A stretch of DNA of 64,000 bases. Origin: Pseudonocardia sp. C8. Its GTDB lineage: Bacteria; Actinomycetota; Actinomycetes; Mycobacteriales; Pseudonocardiaceae. A program made the position numbers and the translations under genes. This document shows positions 8,264 to 17,084 of this stretch, one piece after another. The notes beneath the pieces were generated by a model. That model saw nothing but the letters and a program-made list of their open reading frames with translations. It searched no databases and was not told the DNA's origin. Position 1 is the first letter of the stretch. Each line of letters begins with the position of its first letter. The stretch lies in contig NZ_JACMTR010000002.1 of assembly GCF_014267175.1 (NCBI RefSeq), positions 3,807,501-3,871,500 on the forward strand, read 5' to 3'.

Positions 8264-9767
8264 CCTTTCCCGATTCCATCCGGGGGACCTCGTCGACGAA
8301 GTGGAGATACCGGGGGCGTTTGAAGGACGCGATGCTCGTCCGGAGATGGCGGTCGAGCTCCTCGTGAGCCTCCTGATCGGCGGCGCGCCCCCGCCAGGCG
8401 ACGAGAGCGGACACGACGGCGCCCCATTCCTCGTCGGGCACACCGAACACGACCGCGTCCGTCACCGCAGGATGGCTGAGCAGCGCCGCCTCGACCTCTG
8501 CCGGATAGATGTTGACACCGCCGCTGAGGATGAGGTCTGCGCGCCGGTCCAGCACGAAGAGAAATCCCGCCTCGTCGACCCGGCCGATGTCGCCGAGCAG
8601 GCAGTAGCCGTCGACGACGGCCGCGGCCGTCTTCTCGGGGTCCCCCAGGTAGCAGAAGGCCGGCCCGCCCTTGATCGCAATTTGTCCTTCGGTCCCAGGT
8701 GGCAACGACTCTCCCGCCGAATCGACGATCTTGACGTCATACCCGGCTCGGGCCCGTCCCACCGTCCCCGGCGCCTCCAACCAGGTCCGGCTGTCGACGA
8801 TCGTCGCGATGCCGGTCTCCGTGCCGCCGTAGAACTCCACGAACACCGACCCCCACCAGTCGAGCATGGCCCGCTTCGTGGCCACCGGGCAGCCGGCGCC
8901 GGAGTGGACGACCGTATCCAGGCGGGAGGGATCGAAGGCCGCTCTGGCGTCATCGGGTGCCCGCAGGAAGCGGTGGAACATCGTCGGGACCATGAACGTG
9001 TCGGTCACGCCATGGGTCGTCATCGTCGCGAGGACCGCTTCGGCGTCGAAGGGACGATGTGGCGTCAGGAGCACCTGGTGTCCACGGTGCAGCGCCTGGA
9101 GCATCATCGAGTTCGGACCGGAGTGGTAGAGCGGGGCGACGGCGTAGTGCACGCCCGCTCCGGGGCGCAGGCCGAGTTGCTCGCCCGTGGTCCGCAGCGC
9201 CTCGGCCACCACTTCGGGGGTGGCCCCGGGGAGCGGTTGGAGGATCCCTTTCGGCCGCCCCGTCGTGCCCGAACTGTAGAACAGCCGTGCTCCGGCAGTG
9301 CGGTCGTCCGGAGCGGAAGCGGGTTGCCGCGTCCACAGGGCCTCGAAGGACTCACGACCGAAGGCGGATGTCGTCGTCGAGAAGGCCCGTACGGTACCGG
9401 CGGGGGTCAACGCCTGCTCGGCGACCTCGACGAGATCGGGGCCGACCACCAGCACGCTCGCCGCCGAGTTCTCCAGCACGTAGGCGACCTCGCCCGGGGC
9501 GAGATGCCGGTTGATCGCCGTGAAGTAGAGGCCGATCTGGCTCGCGGCGAGCTGGAGCCCGGTGAACTCCCAGGTGTTGGTCATCATGGCCGCGACACGA
9601 TCGCCACGCACGACGCGGAGCTCCCGGAGGGCGTGGCAGATCTTGTTCACCCGCTCGGCCAGCTCGCCGTAGGTGAGCGCCACCCGACCGGCCTCGACCA
9701 CGGCCGGCCGGTCGGGGTGCGAGCGAGCGCGGTCCCAGAAGTTCCACGGTTCCCGGTCAGCGGCCAC
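8211..9767 (-). CDS. AMP-dependent acyl-CoA ligase (second)
   Basis: A 518-residue ANL-superfamily ligase. Motifs in order are LFYSSGTTGRPKG (about residue 162), EFYGGTETG, LLGDIGRVDEAGFLFVLDR and a C-terminal PRMESGKVNRS carrying the catalytic Lys. The GTG at 9767 is chosen because it overlaps the stop of the upstream enoyl-CoA hydratase by 11 bp, giving a coupled pair, and because the N-terminus then matches the family (WNFWDRARSHPDRPAVVEAG). It is the last gene of a seven-gene minus-strand operon. Likely an acyl-CoA synthetase for the island's substrate or a side-chain product. Confidence 0.88.
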   Translation of the reverse strand: MAADREPWNFWDRARSHPDRPAVVEAGRVALTYGELAERVNKICHALRELRVVRGDRVAAMMTNTWEFTGLQLAASQIGLYFTAINRHLAPGEVAYVLENSAASVLVVGPDLVEVAEQALTPAGTVRAFSTTTSAFGRESFEALWTRQPASAPDDRTAGARLFYSSGTTGRPKGILQPLPGATPEVVAEALRTTGEQLGLRPGAGVHYAVAPLYHSGPNSMMLQALHRGHQVLLTPHRPFDAEAVLATMTTHGVTDTFMVPTMFHRFLRAPDDARAAFDPSRLDTVVHSGAGCPVATKRAMLDWWGSVFVEFYGGTETGIATIVDSRTWLEAPGTVGRARAGYDVKIVDSAGESLPPGTEGQIAIKGGPAFCYLGDPEKTAAAVVDGYCLLGDIGRVDEAGFLFVLDRRADLILSGGVNIYPAEVEAALLSHPAVTDAVVFGVPDEEWGAVVSALVAWRGRAADQEAHEELDRHLRTSIASFKRPRYLHFVDEVPRMESGKVNRSVARTRFLELHTPG

Positions 9768-10590
9768 GGCGCGCCCCGATCCCGGCAACGTAGTTCTCGA
9801 CGGAGGCCCGGGCCCCCGGGGTGTGGAAGGCCGACGTCTGGGCAACCACCTCCGCCGCGACGCCCGCCGCGAAGTCCGTGGTGCTCGATAGGTGCGCGAG
9901 CCGCTTCGTCTCGGCGACCCCGAAGGAGGGCACCCCGGAGATCGAGGTCGCCAGGTCGAGCGCCTCACCGACCGGGTCCCCGACCAGCCGTGAGACGAGT
10001 CCCAGCCGCAGCGCCTCCCCCGCCGCCACCGCGCGGGTGGAGATCGAGATGTCCAGTGCCGCCGACGCACCGACGGTCTGCGGCAGCAACCAGCTGGCGC
10101 CGTAGTCGGGAACGAGCCCCATCCGGACGAAGGGGGCCTTGAAGAAGACGTCGAACGAGCCCAGTCGGATGTCGCAGGCCAGCGCCAGCCCCATGGCGCC
10201 GCCGACCACGCCGCCGGTGAGGGCACCGATGACCGGCTTGCGCATCTCACGCAGCGTCAATGACGCCCGGAAGCAGGAGGTGAATCGTTCCTCGAGTTGC
10301 CGGGCCGTCATCCGGGGCAGTGATCGGATCACGTCCACGTCACCTCCGGCGCTGAAGTGGCCGTGCTCACCGGAGATCACGACGGAGCGGACGGTATGGT
10401 CGTCGGCCAGTTCGCGGAAGAGGCCGGCCAAATGCCGTCCCGCATCCCGAGCCAGGGCGTTTCGTTTCCCCGGTCGGTTCAGTACGACCCAGGCGACGCC
10501 GGGTGCCGGTCGGCGGATCTCGATGCCCGCGCCCGTATCGGGGCGCGGGTCGCCATCGGGGAGGGCCTCGTCCCGGATTCCGTCAGTCAT
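9757..10590 (-). CDS. Enoyl-CoA hydratase/isomerase (crotonase fold)
   Basis: A 277-residue crotonase. The first oxyanion-hole segment is HGHFSAGGDVDVI, the second GGVVGGAMGLALACD. The region MGLVPDYGASWLL stands where classical crotonases carry the second catalytic Glu, here replaced by Asp/Tyr context, so it may be an isomerase, hydrolase or specialised hydratase. The ATG at 10,590 has GGGAGGGGG upstream. A roughly 25-residue N-terminal extension precedes the fold. It sits between two ligases in the island's large operon. Confidence 0.88.
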   Translation of the reverse strand: MTDGIRDEALPDGDPRPDTGAGIEIRRPAPGVAWVVLNRPGKRNALARDAGRHLAGLFRELADDHTVRSVVISGEHGHFSAGGDVDVIRSLPRMTARQLEERFTSCFRASLTLREMRKPVIGALTGGVVGGAMGLALACDIRLGSFDVFFKAPFVRMGLVPDYGASWLLPQTVGASAALDISISTRAVAAGEALRLGLVSRLVGDPVGEALDLATSISGVPSFGVAETKRLAHLSSTTDFAAGVAAEVVAQTSAFHTPGARASVENYVAGIGARRGR

Positions 10591-10657
10591 GCGTCCCCCT
10601 CCCACAGGTCGGTGCCCGTCCCCCGGCGGCAGTTCGACGTACGGCAGGTGGCGATGC

Positions 10658-12220
10658 TCATCGTGCTGTCGCCGGCGGAGCCGGGGCGGCCCGGAGCTGC
10701 TCCCGGATGGTCCGCTTGAGGATCTTGCCCACGGGCGAGCGGGGCAGGTCGTCGACCATCTCGATCGAACGCGGTGCCTTGTAGCGGGCGATGCGCTCGG
10801 CCACGAACTCGCGAACCTCCTCGAGCTCCGGTGAGTGTCCGGGCCGGCTGACGAGGACCGCATGGACCCGTTCCCCCCACGCCGGGTCGGGGACGCCGAC
10901 GACGGCGCAGCTGTCGATTCCCGGGTGCTGGTGGAGGACGTTCTCGACCTCGACGCTGTAGACGTTCTCGCCGCCGGTCACGATCATGTCCTTCAGCCGG
11001 TCGACGACGTAGAGATAGCCGTGTTCGTCGAAGTACCCGACGTCGCCGGTGTGCATCCAGCCGTTCCGGAGTGCGTCCGCCGTCGCGTCCGGCTTGTTCC
11101 AGTAGCCGAGCATCATGTTGCCGCCCTTGACGACGATCTCGCCGACCGCGCCGGTGGGGAGCTCGGCGTCGTTCTCGTCGACGACCCTCACCTCGGCGTG
11201 CAGGGCAGCGCGACCGGCGGATCGCAACCGCTCCGGATGAGCCGGGTCCCGGTGGTCCTCGTCGCGGAGAACCGTCGCGACCGGGCCGAGCTCGGTCATG
11301 CCGTAACGCTGCGTCAGCCGGACCGCCGGCAACATGGCGATCGCCTTCTCCAGCACCGCCGTGCTGATCGGAGACGCGCCGTAGCCGAGCTGGGTCAGGC
11401 TCGTCAGGTCGGCGCCGGTCCGCTCGGCGTGGTCGAGCATGCGCTGGATCATGGTCGGGACCAGCGTCGTCGACGTGATGCGCTCCGTCTCGATCATCTC
11501 CACCAGTGCCTCGGGGGTGAACCGCGGCAACAGGTAGTGGGTCGATCCGAGCATGACCTGCTGGAACGCCGACCCCAGCGCGGCCAGGTGGTAGAGCGGG
11601 GCCGCGTGCAGGAACCTCTCGGAGCGGTTGGGCCCTCCGGCGCCGGCCAGCGCCCCGAGCATCGAGGTCTGCAGCTGGCCGCCGCTGAGCATGACGCCCT
11701 TCGGCTCACCGGTGGTGCCGCCGGTGTAGAGGAGGCCGACCATCCGCGTGCCCGGAACCCGCACGTCGTCGACGGGCGTTCCGGCACCGACGAGCTCCTC
11801 GTAGGACCGGAACCCGGCAGGCACCTCGCCCTCGCCGCAGTACACCAGCTCGCGCAGGCACGGCGACACCGCCTGCAGCGCACGCGCGTCCTCGACCCCG
11901 TCGCCGTCGACGACGACGACCTCGATGCCGGCGTCCGTGACCTGATACGCCATCTCCGCAGGGCTCCAGCGATTGTTGATCGGGGCGAAGACGTAGCCGC
12001 CCCAGGCGCAGGCCAGTGCGTACTCGATGTACTCGACGGAGTTCGCCGCGAGCATCCCGACGCGGTCGCCCTCGTCCAGGCCGAGCGCACCGAATGCCCC
12101 GGCCAGGCGCGCGACCCGGTCGGCGAGTTCACGGAAGGTGCGGCGCACGGAGCGGTCGACGACGGCGACGGCGTCCGGGTCGGTCTGCAGGCTCCGGTGG
12201 AGTCCTTGGGTCAGGTACAT
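10658..12220 (-). CDS. AMP-dependent acyl-CoA synthetase (third, FadD-like)
   Basis: A 520-residue FadD-like ANL enzyme: LLYTGGTTGEPKGVMLS at about residue 163, RYGMTELGP, HTGDVGYFDEHGYLYVVDR, then VTGGENVYSVEVE and a C-terminal PRSPVGKILKRTIRE with the catalytic Lys. The ATG is preceded by AGAGGGG. The dehydrogenase gene ends 15 bp upstream and the hydratase starts 67 bp downstream, so it is embedded in the operon. It is probably the main ligase feeding the dehydrogenase encoded next to it. Confidence 0.9.
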   Translation of the reverse strand: MYLTQGLHRSLQTDPDAVAVVDRSVRRTFRELADRVARLAGAFGALGLDEGDRVGMLAANSVEYIEYALACAWGGYVFAPINNRWSPAEMAYQVTDAGIEVVVVDGDGVEDARALQAVSPCLRELVYCGEGEVPAGFRSYEELVGAGTPVDDVRVPGTRMVGLLYTGGTTGEPKGVMLSGGQLQTSMLGALAGAGGPNRSERFLHAAPLYHLAALGSAFQQVMLGSTHYLLPRFTPEALVEMIETERITSTTLVPTMIQRMLDHAERTGADLTSLTQLGYGASPISTAVLEKAIAMLPAVRLTQRYGMTELGPVATVLRDEDHRDPAHPERLRSAGRAALHAEVRVVDENDAELPTGAVGEIVVKGGNMMLGYWNKPDATADALRNGWMHTGDVGYFDEHGYLYVVDRLKDMIVTGGENVYSVEVENVLHQHPGIDSCAVVGVPDPAWGERVHAVLVSRPGHSPELEEVREFVAERIARYKAPRSIEMVDDLPRSPVGKILKRTIREQLRAAPAPPATAR

Positions 12221-12235
12221 GCTGGTCCCCTCTGG

Positions 12236-13387
12236 TCACAGCGAGCGGGCGACGAGCTCCTTCTGGATCTCGTTCGTGCCGCCGTAGATCCGTTGCGCAC
12301 GTGCGTCGGCCCAGAGCCGGGCGATCGGGTACTCCTCCATGTAGCCGTAGCCACCGAACAGCTGAAGGCACTGGTCGACGACCTTGTTCTGGGTGTCGGT
12401 GAGCCACCACTTGCACATGGCCGCGGTCGGGGTGTCGAGCCCTTCCGTCATGTGTCGCCGGATGCAGTCGTCCAGGAAGATCCGGCCGACCCGCGCCGAC
12501 GTCGCGGCCTCGGCGAGCTGGAAGCGGGTGTTCTGCAGTGTGATCAGGGGGCTGCCGAAGGCCGTCCGCTCCTTGACGTAGTCGGTGGTGAGCCGGACGG
12601 CGAGTTCCATGGCCGCGACGGCGGTGATGCCGATGATCAGCCGCTCCTGCGGGAGCTGGCTCATCATGATCGTGAAGCCGGATCCCTCCGCACCGAGCAG
12701 GTTCGTGGCCGGGACCCGTGCGTTCTCGTAGAAGAGCTCCGAGGTGTCCGCACCGTGCTGTCCCACCTTGCGGAGCACCCTGCCGCGGACGAACCCGTCG
12801 GTCGCGGCGGCCTCCACCATGATCAGTGAGATGCCCTTGGCGCCCCGGTCCGGCTGCGTGACGCAAGCGGTGAGCACCAGGTCGGCGGTGGAACCGTTGG
12901 TGATGAAGGTCTTGGAGCCGTGGATCACGTAGCTGTCACCGTCGTGCACCGCGCGGGTCCGGATGGCCTTGAGATCGGTTCCGGCAGACGGCTCGGTCAT
13001 GGCGATCGCCGCCACGAGCTCCCCGGTGGCCATCCGCGGAAGCCACCGGTGCTTCTGCTCCTCCGTGCCGAAGGCCAGGATGTAGTGGGCGACGATCCCG
13101 GAGTGGACGCTGTTGCCCCACGACCGGTCGCCCTGGGCCTGGTAGGCCTCCTGGATCGCGGCCTCGTGCAGGAAGGTCCCGCCACCGCCGCCGTACTCCT
13201 CCGGGATCGAGGCGCAGAGCAGGCCCAGCCGGCCGGCCCGCTGCCAGAACTCCCGGTCGACGAAGCGCTGCTCGCGCCACTTCTCCCCGTTCGCCGACGC
13301 CTCGGCCGCGAAGAAGTCACGGGCGACGCGGTAGAGGTCGGCGACGTCACCCGTCATCCAGTCCCCGGGCAGGTCCGACGGGCTCAC
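12236..13387 (-). CDS. Acyl-CoA dehydrogenase
   Basis: A 383-residue flavoprotein of the ACAD family catalysing alpha,beta-desaturation of an acyl-CoA. It contains AMTEPSAGTDL (about residue 129), FITNGSTADL, FGGYGYMEEYP and YGGTNEIQ. The position that is Glu in short- and medium-chain enzymes (YEGT) is Gly, while QERL in the middle domain matches the catalytic Glu of isovaleryl- and long-chain-type enzymes. That fits a branched or bulky substrate. The GTG at 13,387 overlaps the upstream MaoC stop in a GTGA arrangement and is preferred over an ATG 30 bp downstream. Confidence 0.92.
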   Translation of the reverse strand: MSPSDLPGDWMTGDVADLYRVARDFFAAEASANGEKWREQRFVDREFWQRAGRLGLLCASIPEEYGGGGGTFLHEAAIQEAYQAQGDRSWGNSVHSGIVAHYILAFGTEEQKHRWLPRMATGELVAAIAMTEPSAGTDLKAIRTRAVHDGDSYVIHGSKTFITNGSTADLVLTACVTQPDRGAKGISLIMVEAAATDGFVRGRVLRKVGQHGADTSELFYENARVPATNLLGAEGSGFTIMMSQLPQERLIIGITAVAAMELAVRLTTDYVKERTAFGSPLITLQNTRFQLAEAATSARVGRIFLDDCIRRHMTEGLDTPTAAMCKWWLTDTQNKVVDQCLQLFGGYGYMEEYPIARLWADARAQRIYGGTNEIQKELVARSL

Positions 13388-13815
13388 GCGCGCTCCTCGG
13401 TCTCGACCACGGCGCTGCCGCGAAGGGTCACCGTCCCGTCCGCGAGCGTCGTGGTCACCTCGATCGTCGCCAGCTCGGTACCGGTGTCCTGGCTGACGTC
13501 CGTCACGACTCCGCGGAACATCGGAGCACCGTGGACCGGGGTGATCGCGACGAACCGCACGCCGAGGCTGCGGATGGTGCGGGGTCCGATCCACTCCTGC
13601 ACGGCCCGGGCCAGGTAGGCCATCGACAGCATCCCGTGGGCGAACACGTCGTCGAGCCCCGCCGACCTCGCGACGTCGAGATCGATGTGGATCGGATTGT
13701 GGTCGTTCGACGCGCCGGCGAACAGGGCCAGCGTGGTTCGGCTGATCGGCTCCAGCTCCAGGACGCCGATCTCCGAGCCCACCGTGAAGGCGGGGCCGGT
13801 GGTGGTTGCCGTCAT
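13384..13815 (-). CDS. MaoC family (hydratase-2 type) dehydratase subunit
   Basis: A 143-residue single hot-dog domain. It carries the hydratase-2 signature ASNDHNPIHIDLDVARSAG followed by DVFAHGMLSMAYL, including the catalytic Asp and His. It would hydrate a trans-2-enoyl-CoA to the 3-hydroxyacyl-CoA. Its start overlaps the stop of the preceding gene (TGATG) and its stop overlaps the dehydrogenase start (GTGA), so production of all three is coupled. Paired with the following hot-dog protein, it probably forms a HadAB- or ChsH1/ChsH2-like heteromer. Confidence 0.88.
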   Translation of the reverse strand: MTATTTGPAFTVGSEIGVLELEPISRTTLALFAGASNDHNPIHIDLDVARSAGLDDVFAHGMLSMAYLARAVQEWIGPRTIRSLGVRFVAITPVHGAPMFRGVVTDVSQDTGTELATIEVTTTLADGTVTLRGSAVVETEERA

Positions 13816-14264
13816 CAGCTCAGCTCCAACCGTCGCGCGACCAACGTGTTCTGCAGGGTCGCCACGCGCTCCCCGCCACGGGTGACCTCGGTTCGCCGCA
13901 CCACGAACCGCAGGGCGCCGCCCTTGCGCTCGTAGTAGTCGACGACCTTCATCTCGAAGGTCAGCTCGTCGCCCGCGACCGCCGGCGAGTGGTAGGTGAA
14001 GTGCTGCTCCCCGTGGAGCACCTCGCGCTGGTCGATGCCGAGGTGGCGGAGCACGGCGGCCGGATCGGGCCGCATGAGCTCGAGGGTGAACAGGAAGGTC
14101 GGCGGCAGGAGCAGGTCCCGGTAGCCTGCGGCCCGGGCGGCCTCGACGTCGGTGTGGACGGGACTGGTCTCGCCGATCACCGTGGCGAACAACCGCAGCT
14201 GGCTGCGGTCCGCCGACGTGGTGAAGCCCGGCAGCTCGAGATCGGTCACGCTCTCCGGATTCAC
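13815..14264 (-). CDS. MaoC-like N-terminal (FAS1-dehydratase-type) hot-dog subunit
   Basis: A 149-residue hot-dog protein with PPTFLFTLEL and LHGEQHFTYHSPAVAGDEL, typical of the non-catalytic MaoC-N half. At the hydratase motif it reads GETSPVHTDVEAARAAG, lacking the Asp found in the partner gene, so it is probably structural. Two GTG starts are possible: the one at 14,270 abuts the GGAG site, whereas 14,264 sits six bases from it and is preferred. It lies between the SDR and the catalytic MaoC subunit, overlapping the latter by one base. Confidence 0.83.
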   Translation of the reverse strand: MNPESVTDLELPGFTTSADRSQLRLFATVIGETSPVHTDVEAARAAGYRDLLLPPTFLFTLELMRPDPAAVLRHLGIDQREVLHGEQHFTYHSPAVAGDELTFEMKVVDYYERKGGALRFVVRRTEVTRGGERVATLQNTLVARRLELS

Positions 14265-14279
14265 GTGCACCTCCGGCCG

Positions 14280-15179
14280 TCAGATCGAGGAACGCCAGGC
14301 GGGCGGACCGGCGGGAAGGTGTGCCAGCGCGTCGGCGAGCTCGGCCTCGGTCCACGCCCGGTCCATGTCGAACGCCTCCTGCTCGACCCATCCCTGCTGC
14401 CATCCGACATGGCCACCGGCGATGCTGAAGACCTGGCCGGAGACGTGGCACTTCTCCTCGGCCAGCCAGGAGACGAGCGGCGTGACGTTCGCGGGTGACC
14501 AGATGTCGAAGGTGCCGTCGGTCTCCTCGGCGATACGGTCACCGAGGCCGGGGGCGGCTTCGGTCAGGCGGGTCCGGGCCACCGGTGCGATGGCGTTGAC
14601 CCGCACGCCGTAGCGCTCGAGCTCGCGGGCCGCGACGACCGACATGATCGCGATGCCGGCCTTGGCCGCCGCGTAGTTGAGCTGGCCCGGGTTACCGCGC
14701 AGCCCCGACCCCGACGATGTGTTGATCACCGAGGCGCGCACGTCCTTCCCGGCCTTGGACTCGCTGCGCCAGTAGCTCGCCGCATGCCGCAGGGGGCAGA
14801 AGTGCCCCTTGAGATGCACGTCCGTCACCGCGTCCCACTCGGCCTCGCTCATGTTGACGATCGTGCGGTCACGGAGGATGCCGGCGTTGTTGACGAGGAC
14901 GTCGAGACCACCGAAGGTCTCGACCGCCAGTTCGACCATCTCCCTGGCCGAGTCCCAGCTCGAGACCGAGCCGATGTGCGCGACCGCGTTGCCGCCCTTC
15001 GCGACGATCTCCCCGACGACCTCGCGGGCTGGCGCGGTGTCGTCGCCCGCACCGTCGGGCCCGGCGCCGTTGTCGTTCACCACGACGTTGGCGCCCCGCT
15101 CGGCGAACCGGAGCGCATGCTCGCGGCCGAGGCCGCGGCCACCGCCGGTGATGATCACCGTCCTGCCTTCAAGTGTCAC
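14280..15179 (-). CDS. SDR family 3-hydroxyacyl-CoA dehydrogenase (HSD17B4-like)
   Basis: A 299-residue SDR resembling the dehydrogenase part of peroxisomal multifunctional enzyme 2. It has TGGGRGLGREHALRFAERGA at the N-terminus, NDNG, NNAGIL, the Ser in NTSSGSG and YAAAKAG. The dehydrogenase would oxidise the 3-hydroxyacyl-CoA made by the MaoC pair encoded next. The GTG at 15,179 follows AGGGG at seven bases; the open frame upstream has no family-like residues. It is the first gene of the operon running to 8,211. A copy of the AGTCAA-N6-TTAACT motif lies about 92-112 bp upstream. Confidence 0.88.
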   Translation of the reverse strand: MTLEGRTVIITGGGRGLGREHALRFAERGANVVVNDNGAGPDGAGDDTAPAREVVGEIVAKGGNAVAHIGSVSSWDSAREMVELAVETFGGLDVLVNNAGILRDRTIVNMSEAEWDAVTDVHLKGHFCPLRHAASYWRSESKAGKDVRASVINTSSGSGLRGNPGQLNYAAAKAGIAIMSVVAARELERYGVRVNAIAPVARTRLTEAAPGLGDRIAEETDGTFDIWSPANVTPLVSWLAEEKCHVSGQVFSIAGGHVGWQQGWVEQEAFDMDRAWTEAELADALAHLPAGPPAWRSSI

Positions 15180-15641
15180 TGTCGTGCCCCTGTCGTCCCC
15201 GCACGTCGTTCTTCGGGTGCGGACTTGCTCGGATGTGACGGGGGCGAGCCTAGAGCGATATCTTCGCAAGAGTCAACTATCGTTAACTTCGGACGCTCCC
15301 CCGGGAGTGAACGGCGCGTCACGCCGGGTCCGGACGCGCGGCGTCCGGGGTTCGAGGCGCGGTCGCGCGACCGATCGCGCCTGCGGATTTCTCCGTTACC
15401 GCCCTCGGGCGATCACGCCGACCGGAATCCGACCCGTTGCGCCGGACTCCCTCGAGACGTCGACACCGGACGACGGGAGCCGTGGGCGCCGCCCAGCCGG
15501 TTCGTTAACGGATCAACCTCCTGACGAGGTGGTGGGTCTACCGCGTCGAGCAGGGGTTACATACTGGTAGATCCACGATCTCTTGCTTCAGCAGTTAACG
15601 TCCGTCTACTCTTCCTGGCGCACAGAGAGGACGGTGGACGG
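15180..15641. other. Divergent promoter region with repeated GTTAAC sites
   Basis: A 462-bp non-coding interval separating the two divergent operons. It holds the candidate operator at 15,271-15,291 and two more CGTTAAC/GTTAACG sites at 15,503-15,510 and 15,594-15,600. A relatively AT-rich stretch occurs at about 15,550-15,600. No small gene or RNA was recognised. It is the likely control region for both halves of the catabolic island. Confidence 0.5.
15271..15291. promoter_or_regulatory. Candidate operator, second AGTCAA-N6-TTAACT copy
   Basis: AGTCAACTATCGTTAACTT matches the motif at 6,947 in AGTCAA and in ATCGTTAACTT, differing only in the two bases between. It lies upstream of the SDR-led operon. 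Two promoters sharing such a long AT-rich word in a GC-rich background suggests one DNA-binding regulator; the tandem TetR protein is the best candidate. Confidence 0.5.
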
Positions 15642-17084
15642 GTGACGGACATCCTGACGTACGGCGTCTACGTGCCGTACTGGCGACTCCCCGGCTCGAC
15701 GATCGCGACGGTGCTGGGTTCGGCGGGGGCGAGGGGCACGCGCGCGGTCGCGTCGTACGACGAGGACACCACGACGCTGGCGGTCGAGGCCGGCCGTCAG
15801 GCCGTGCGGGACGCCGCGGTGCGGGCGCGGGTCGACGCGGTCCACCTGGCGACGTCCCAGCCGGCCTACATGGAGAAGACTAATGCAACGACCGTTCACG
15901 CAGCCCTCTCGATGGACCCGCGGGTGCGCTGCTGTGACACCGGCGGCGCGGTGCGATCGGGCTTCGCGTCCCTGATCGCGGCGGCCCACTCCACCGAGAC
16001 CACCCTCGTGCTCGCCTCCGACACCCGGACCGGTGCTGCGGGTGGGGTCGACGAGGCCACCACCGGAGACGCGGCGGCCGCGTTCGTGGTCGGCAGGGCT
16101 TCCGCGGGCCCCTCGGCCGCAGAGGTTCTCGGATCGGGCTCGGCGAGCGCCGAGTTCCTCGACAGGTGGCGCGAGCCGGGGGACCGCTGGAGCCGGAGCT
16201 GGGAGGAACGGTTCGGGGAGTCCCACTACCTCCGGCTGGCGGCCGAATCCTTCGAATCGGCCCGGAAGTCGGCCGGGATCGAGGTAGATGCGGTCACCCA
16301 CCTGGCGGTCACCGGTCTCTCGCCGCGTGCCGCTGCCCGGTTCGGCCGAGAGTCCGGCGTGGACCCGTCCCGGATCGTCACGGACCTGTCCGGCGAGATC
16401 GGCAACGCCGGGACCGCCCATGCGGGACTGATGCTGGCGGAGCTCCTCGACCGGGCACACCCCGGCGACGTCCTCGTCGTGACGTCCCTGGCCGACGGCG
16501 CCGACACGCTGGTGCTCCGCGCATCCCCGTCGATCGACCGGGCACGTCCCGCACGCACGGTCCGGAGCTGGATCGACGCCGGGAACCCCGGCCTCGGCTA
16601 TGCGGACTTCCTGACCTGGAAGGGTCACCTGGCCCGGCAGAGCCCGCGTCGCCCCGAGCCGGACAAGGCCGCGGCCCCGCCGTCGATGCGGCGCGCCGAG
16701 TGGAAGTTCGGTTTCGCCGGGAGCGCCTGCAGCCATTGCGGGAGCCGCCACCTGCCGCCGCAGCGGGTGTGCCTGCGGTGCGGGTCCGTGGATGCCATGG
16801 AGCCCGTCCCCCTCGCCGACACCCCCGCCCGGGTCGCGACGTACACGATCGACCACCTGGCCTACTCGCCGGCTCCCCCGGTGATCGGTGTCGTGCTCGA
16901 CTTCGAGGGCGGGGGCCGCTACGCCTGCGAGCTGACCGACGCGACACCGGCCGGCGTCTCGATCGGCATGGACGTGGAGATGACCTTCCGCCGGATCTCG
17001 GAGAACTCGGGGATTCAGAACTACTTCTGGAAGGCGCGACCCGTGGTCGTGGCCGCCGGGGAACCGACGGGGGGATCCGCATGA
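15642..17084 (+). CDS. HMG-CoA synthase-like protein fused to a DUF35 zinc-ribbon/OB domain
   Basis: A 480-residue fusion. Residues 1 to about 330 follow the archaeal HMG-CoA synthase fold: YGVYVPYWRLPGSTI, TSQPAYMEKTNATTVHAAL, RCCDTGGAVRSG at the nucleophile-Cys site, DTRTGAAGG and a late GEIGNAGTAHAG. The usual HQPNG-type catalytic His motif reads LAVTGLSPRAA instead, so normal synthase chemistry is doubtful. Residues about 345-480 form a DUF35 domain with a CSHC...CLRC zinc ribbon. The stop overlaps the thiolase ATG (ATGA). In archaea separate HMGCS, DUF35 and thiolase proteins form one complex; here a related complex acting on the island's CoA intermediates is inferred. The GTG start is supported by the family N-terminus. 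Confidence 0.82.
   Translation: MTDILTYGVYVPYWRLPGSTIATVLGSAGARGTRAVASYDEDTTTLAVEAGRQAVRDAAVRARVDAVHLATSQPAYMEKTNATTVHAALSMDPRVRCCDTGGAVRSGFASLIAAAHSTETTLVLASDTRTGAAGGVDEATTGDAAAAFVVGRASAGPSAAEVLGSGSASAEFLDRWREPGDRWSRSWEERFGESHYLRLAAESFESARKSAGIEVDAVTHLAVTGLSPRAAARFGRESGVDPSRIVTDLSGEIGNAGTAHAGLMLAELLDRAHPGDVLVVTSLADGADTLVLRASPSIDRARPARTVRSWIDAGNPGLGYADFLTWKGHLARQSPRRPEPDKAAAPPSMRRAEWKFGFAGSACSHCGSRHLPPQRVCLRCGSVDAMEPVPLADTPARVATYTIDHLAYSPAPPVIGVVLDFEGGGRYACELTDATPAGVSIGMDVEMTFRRISENSGIQNYFWKARPVVVAAGEPTGGSA

Noticed and set aside
10835..12829. Long plus-strand open frame opposite the ligase and dehydrogenase
   Set aside because: It is antisense to two strongly supported enzymes and its translation is low-complexity Asp/His/Arg/Val with no domain.
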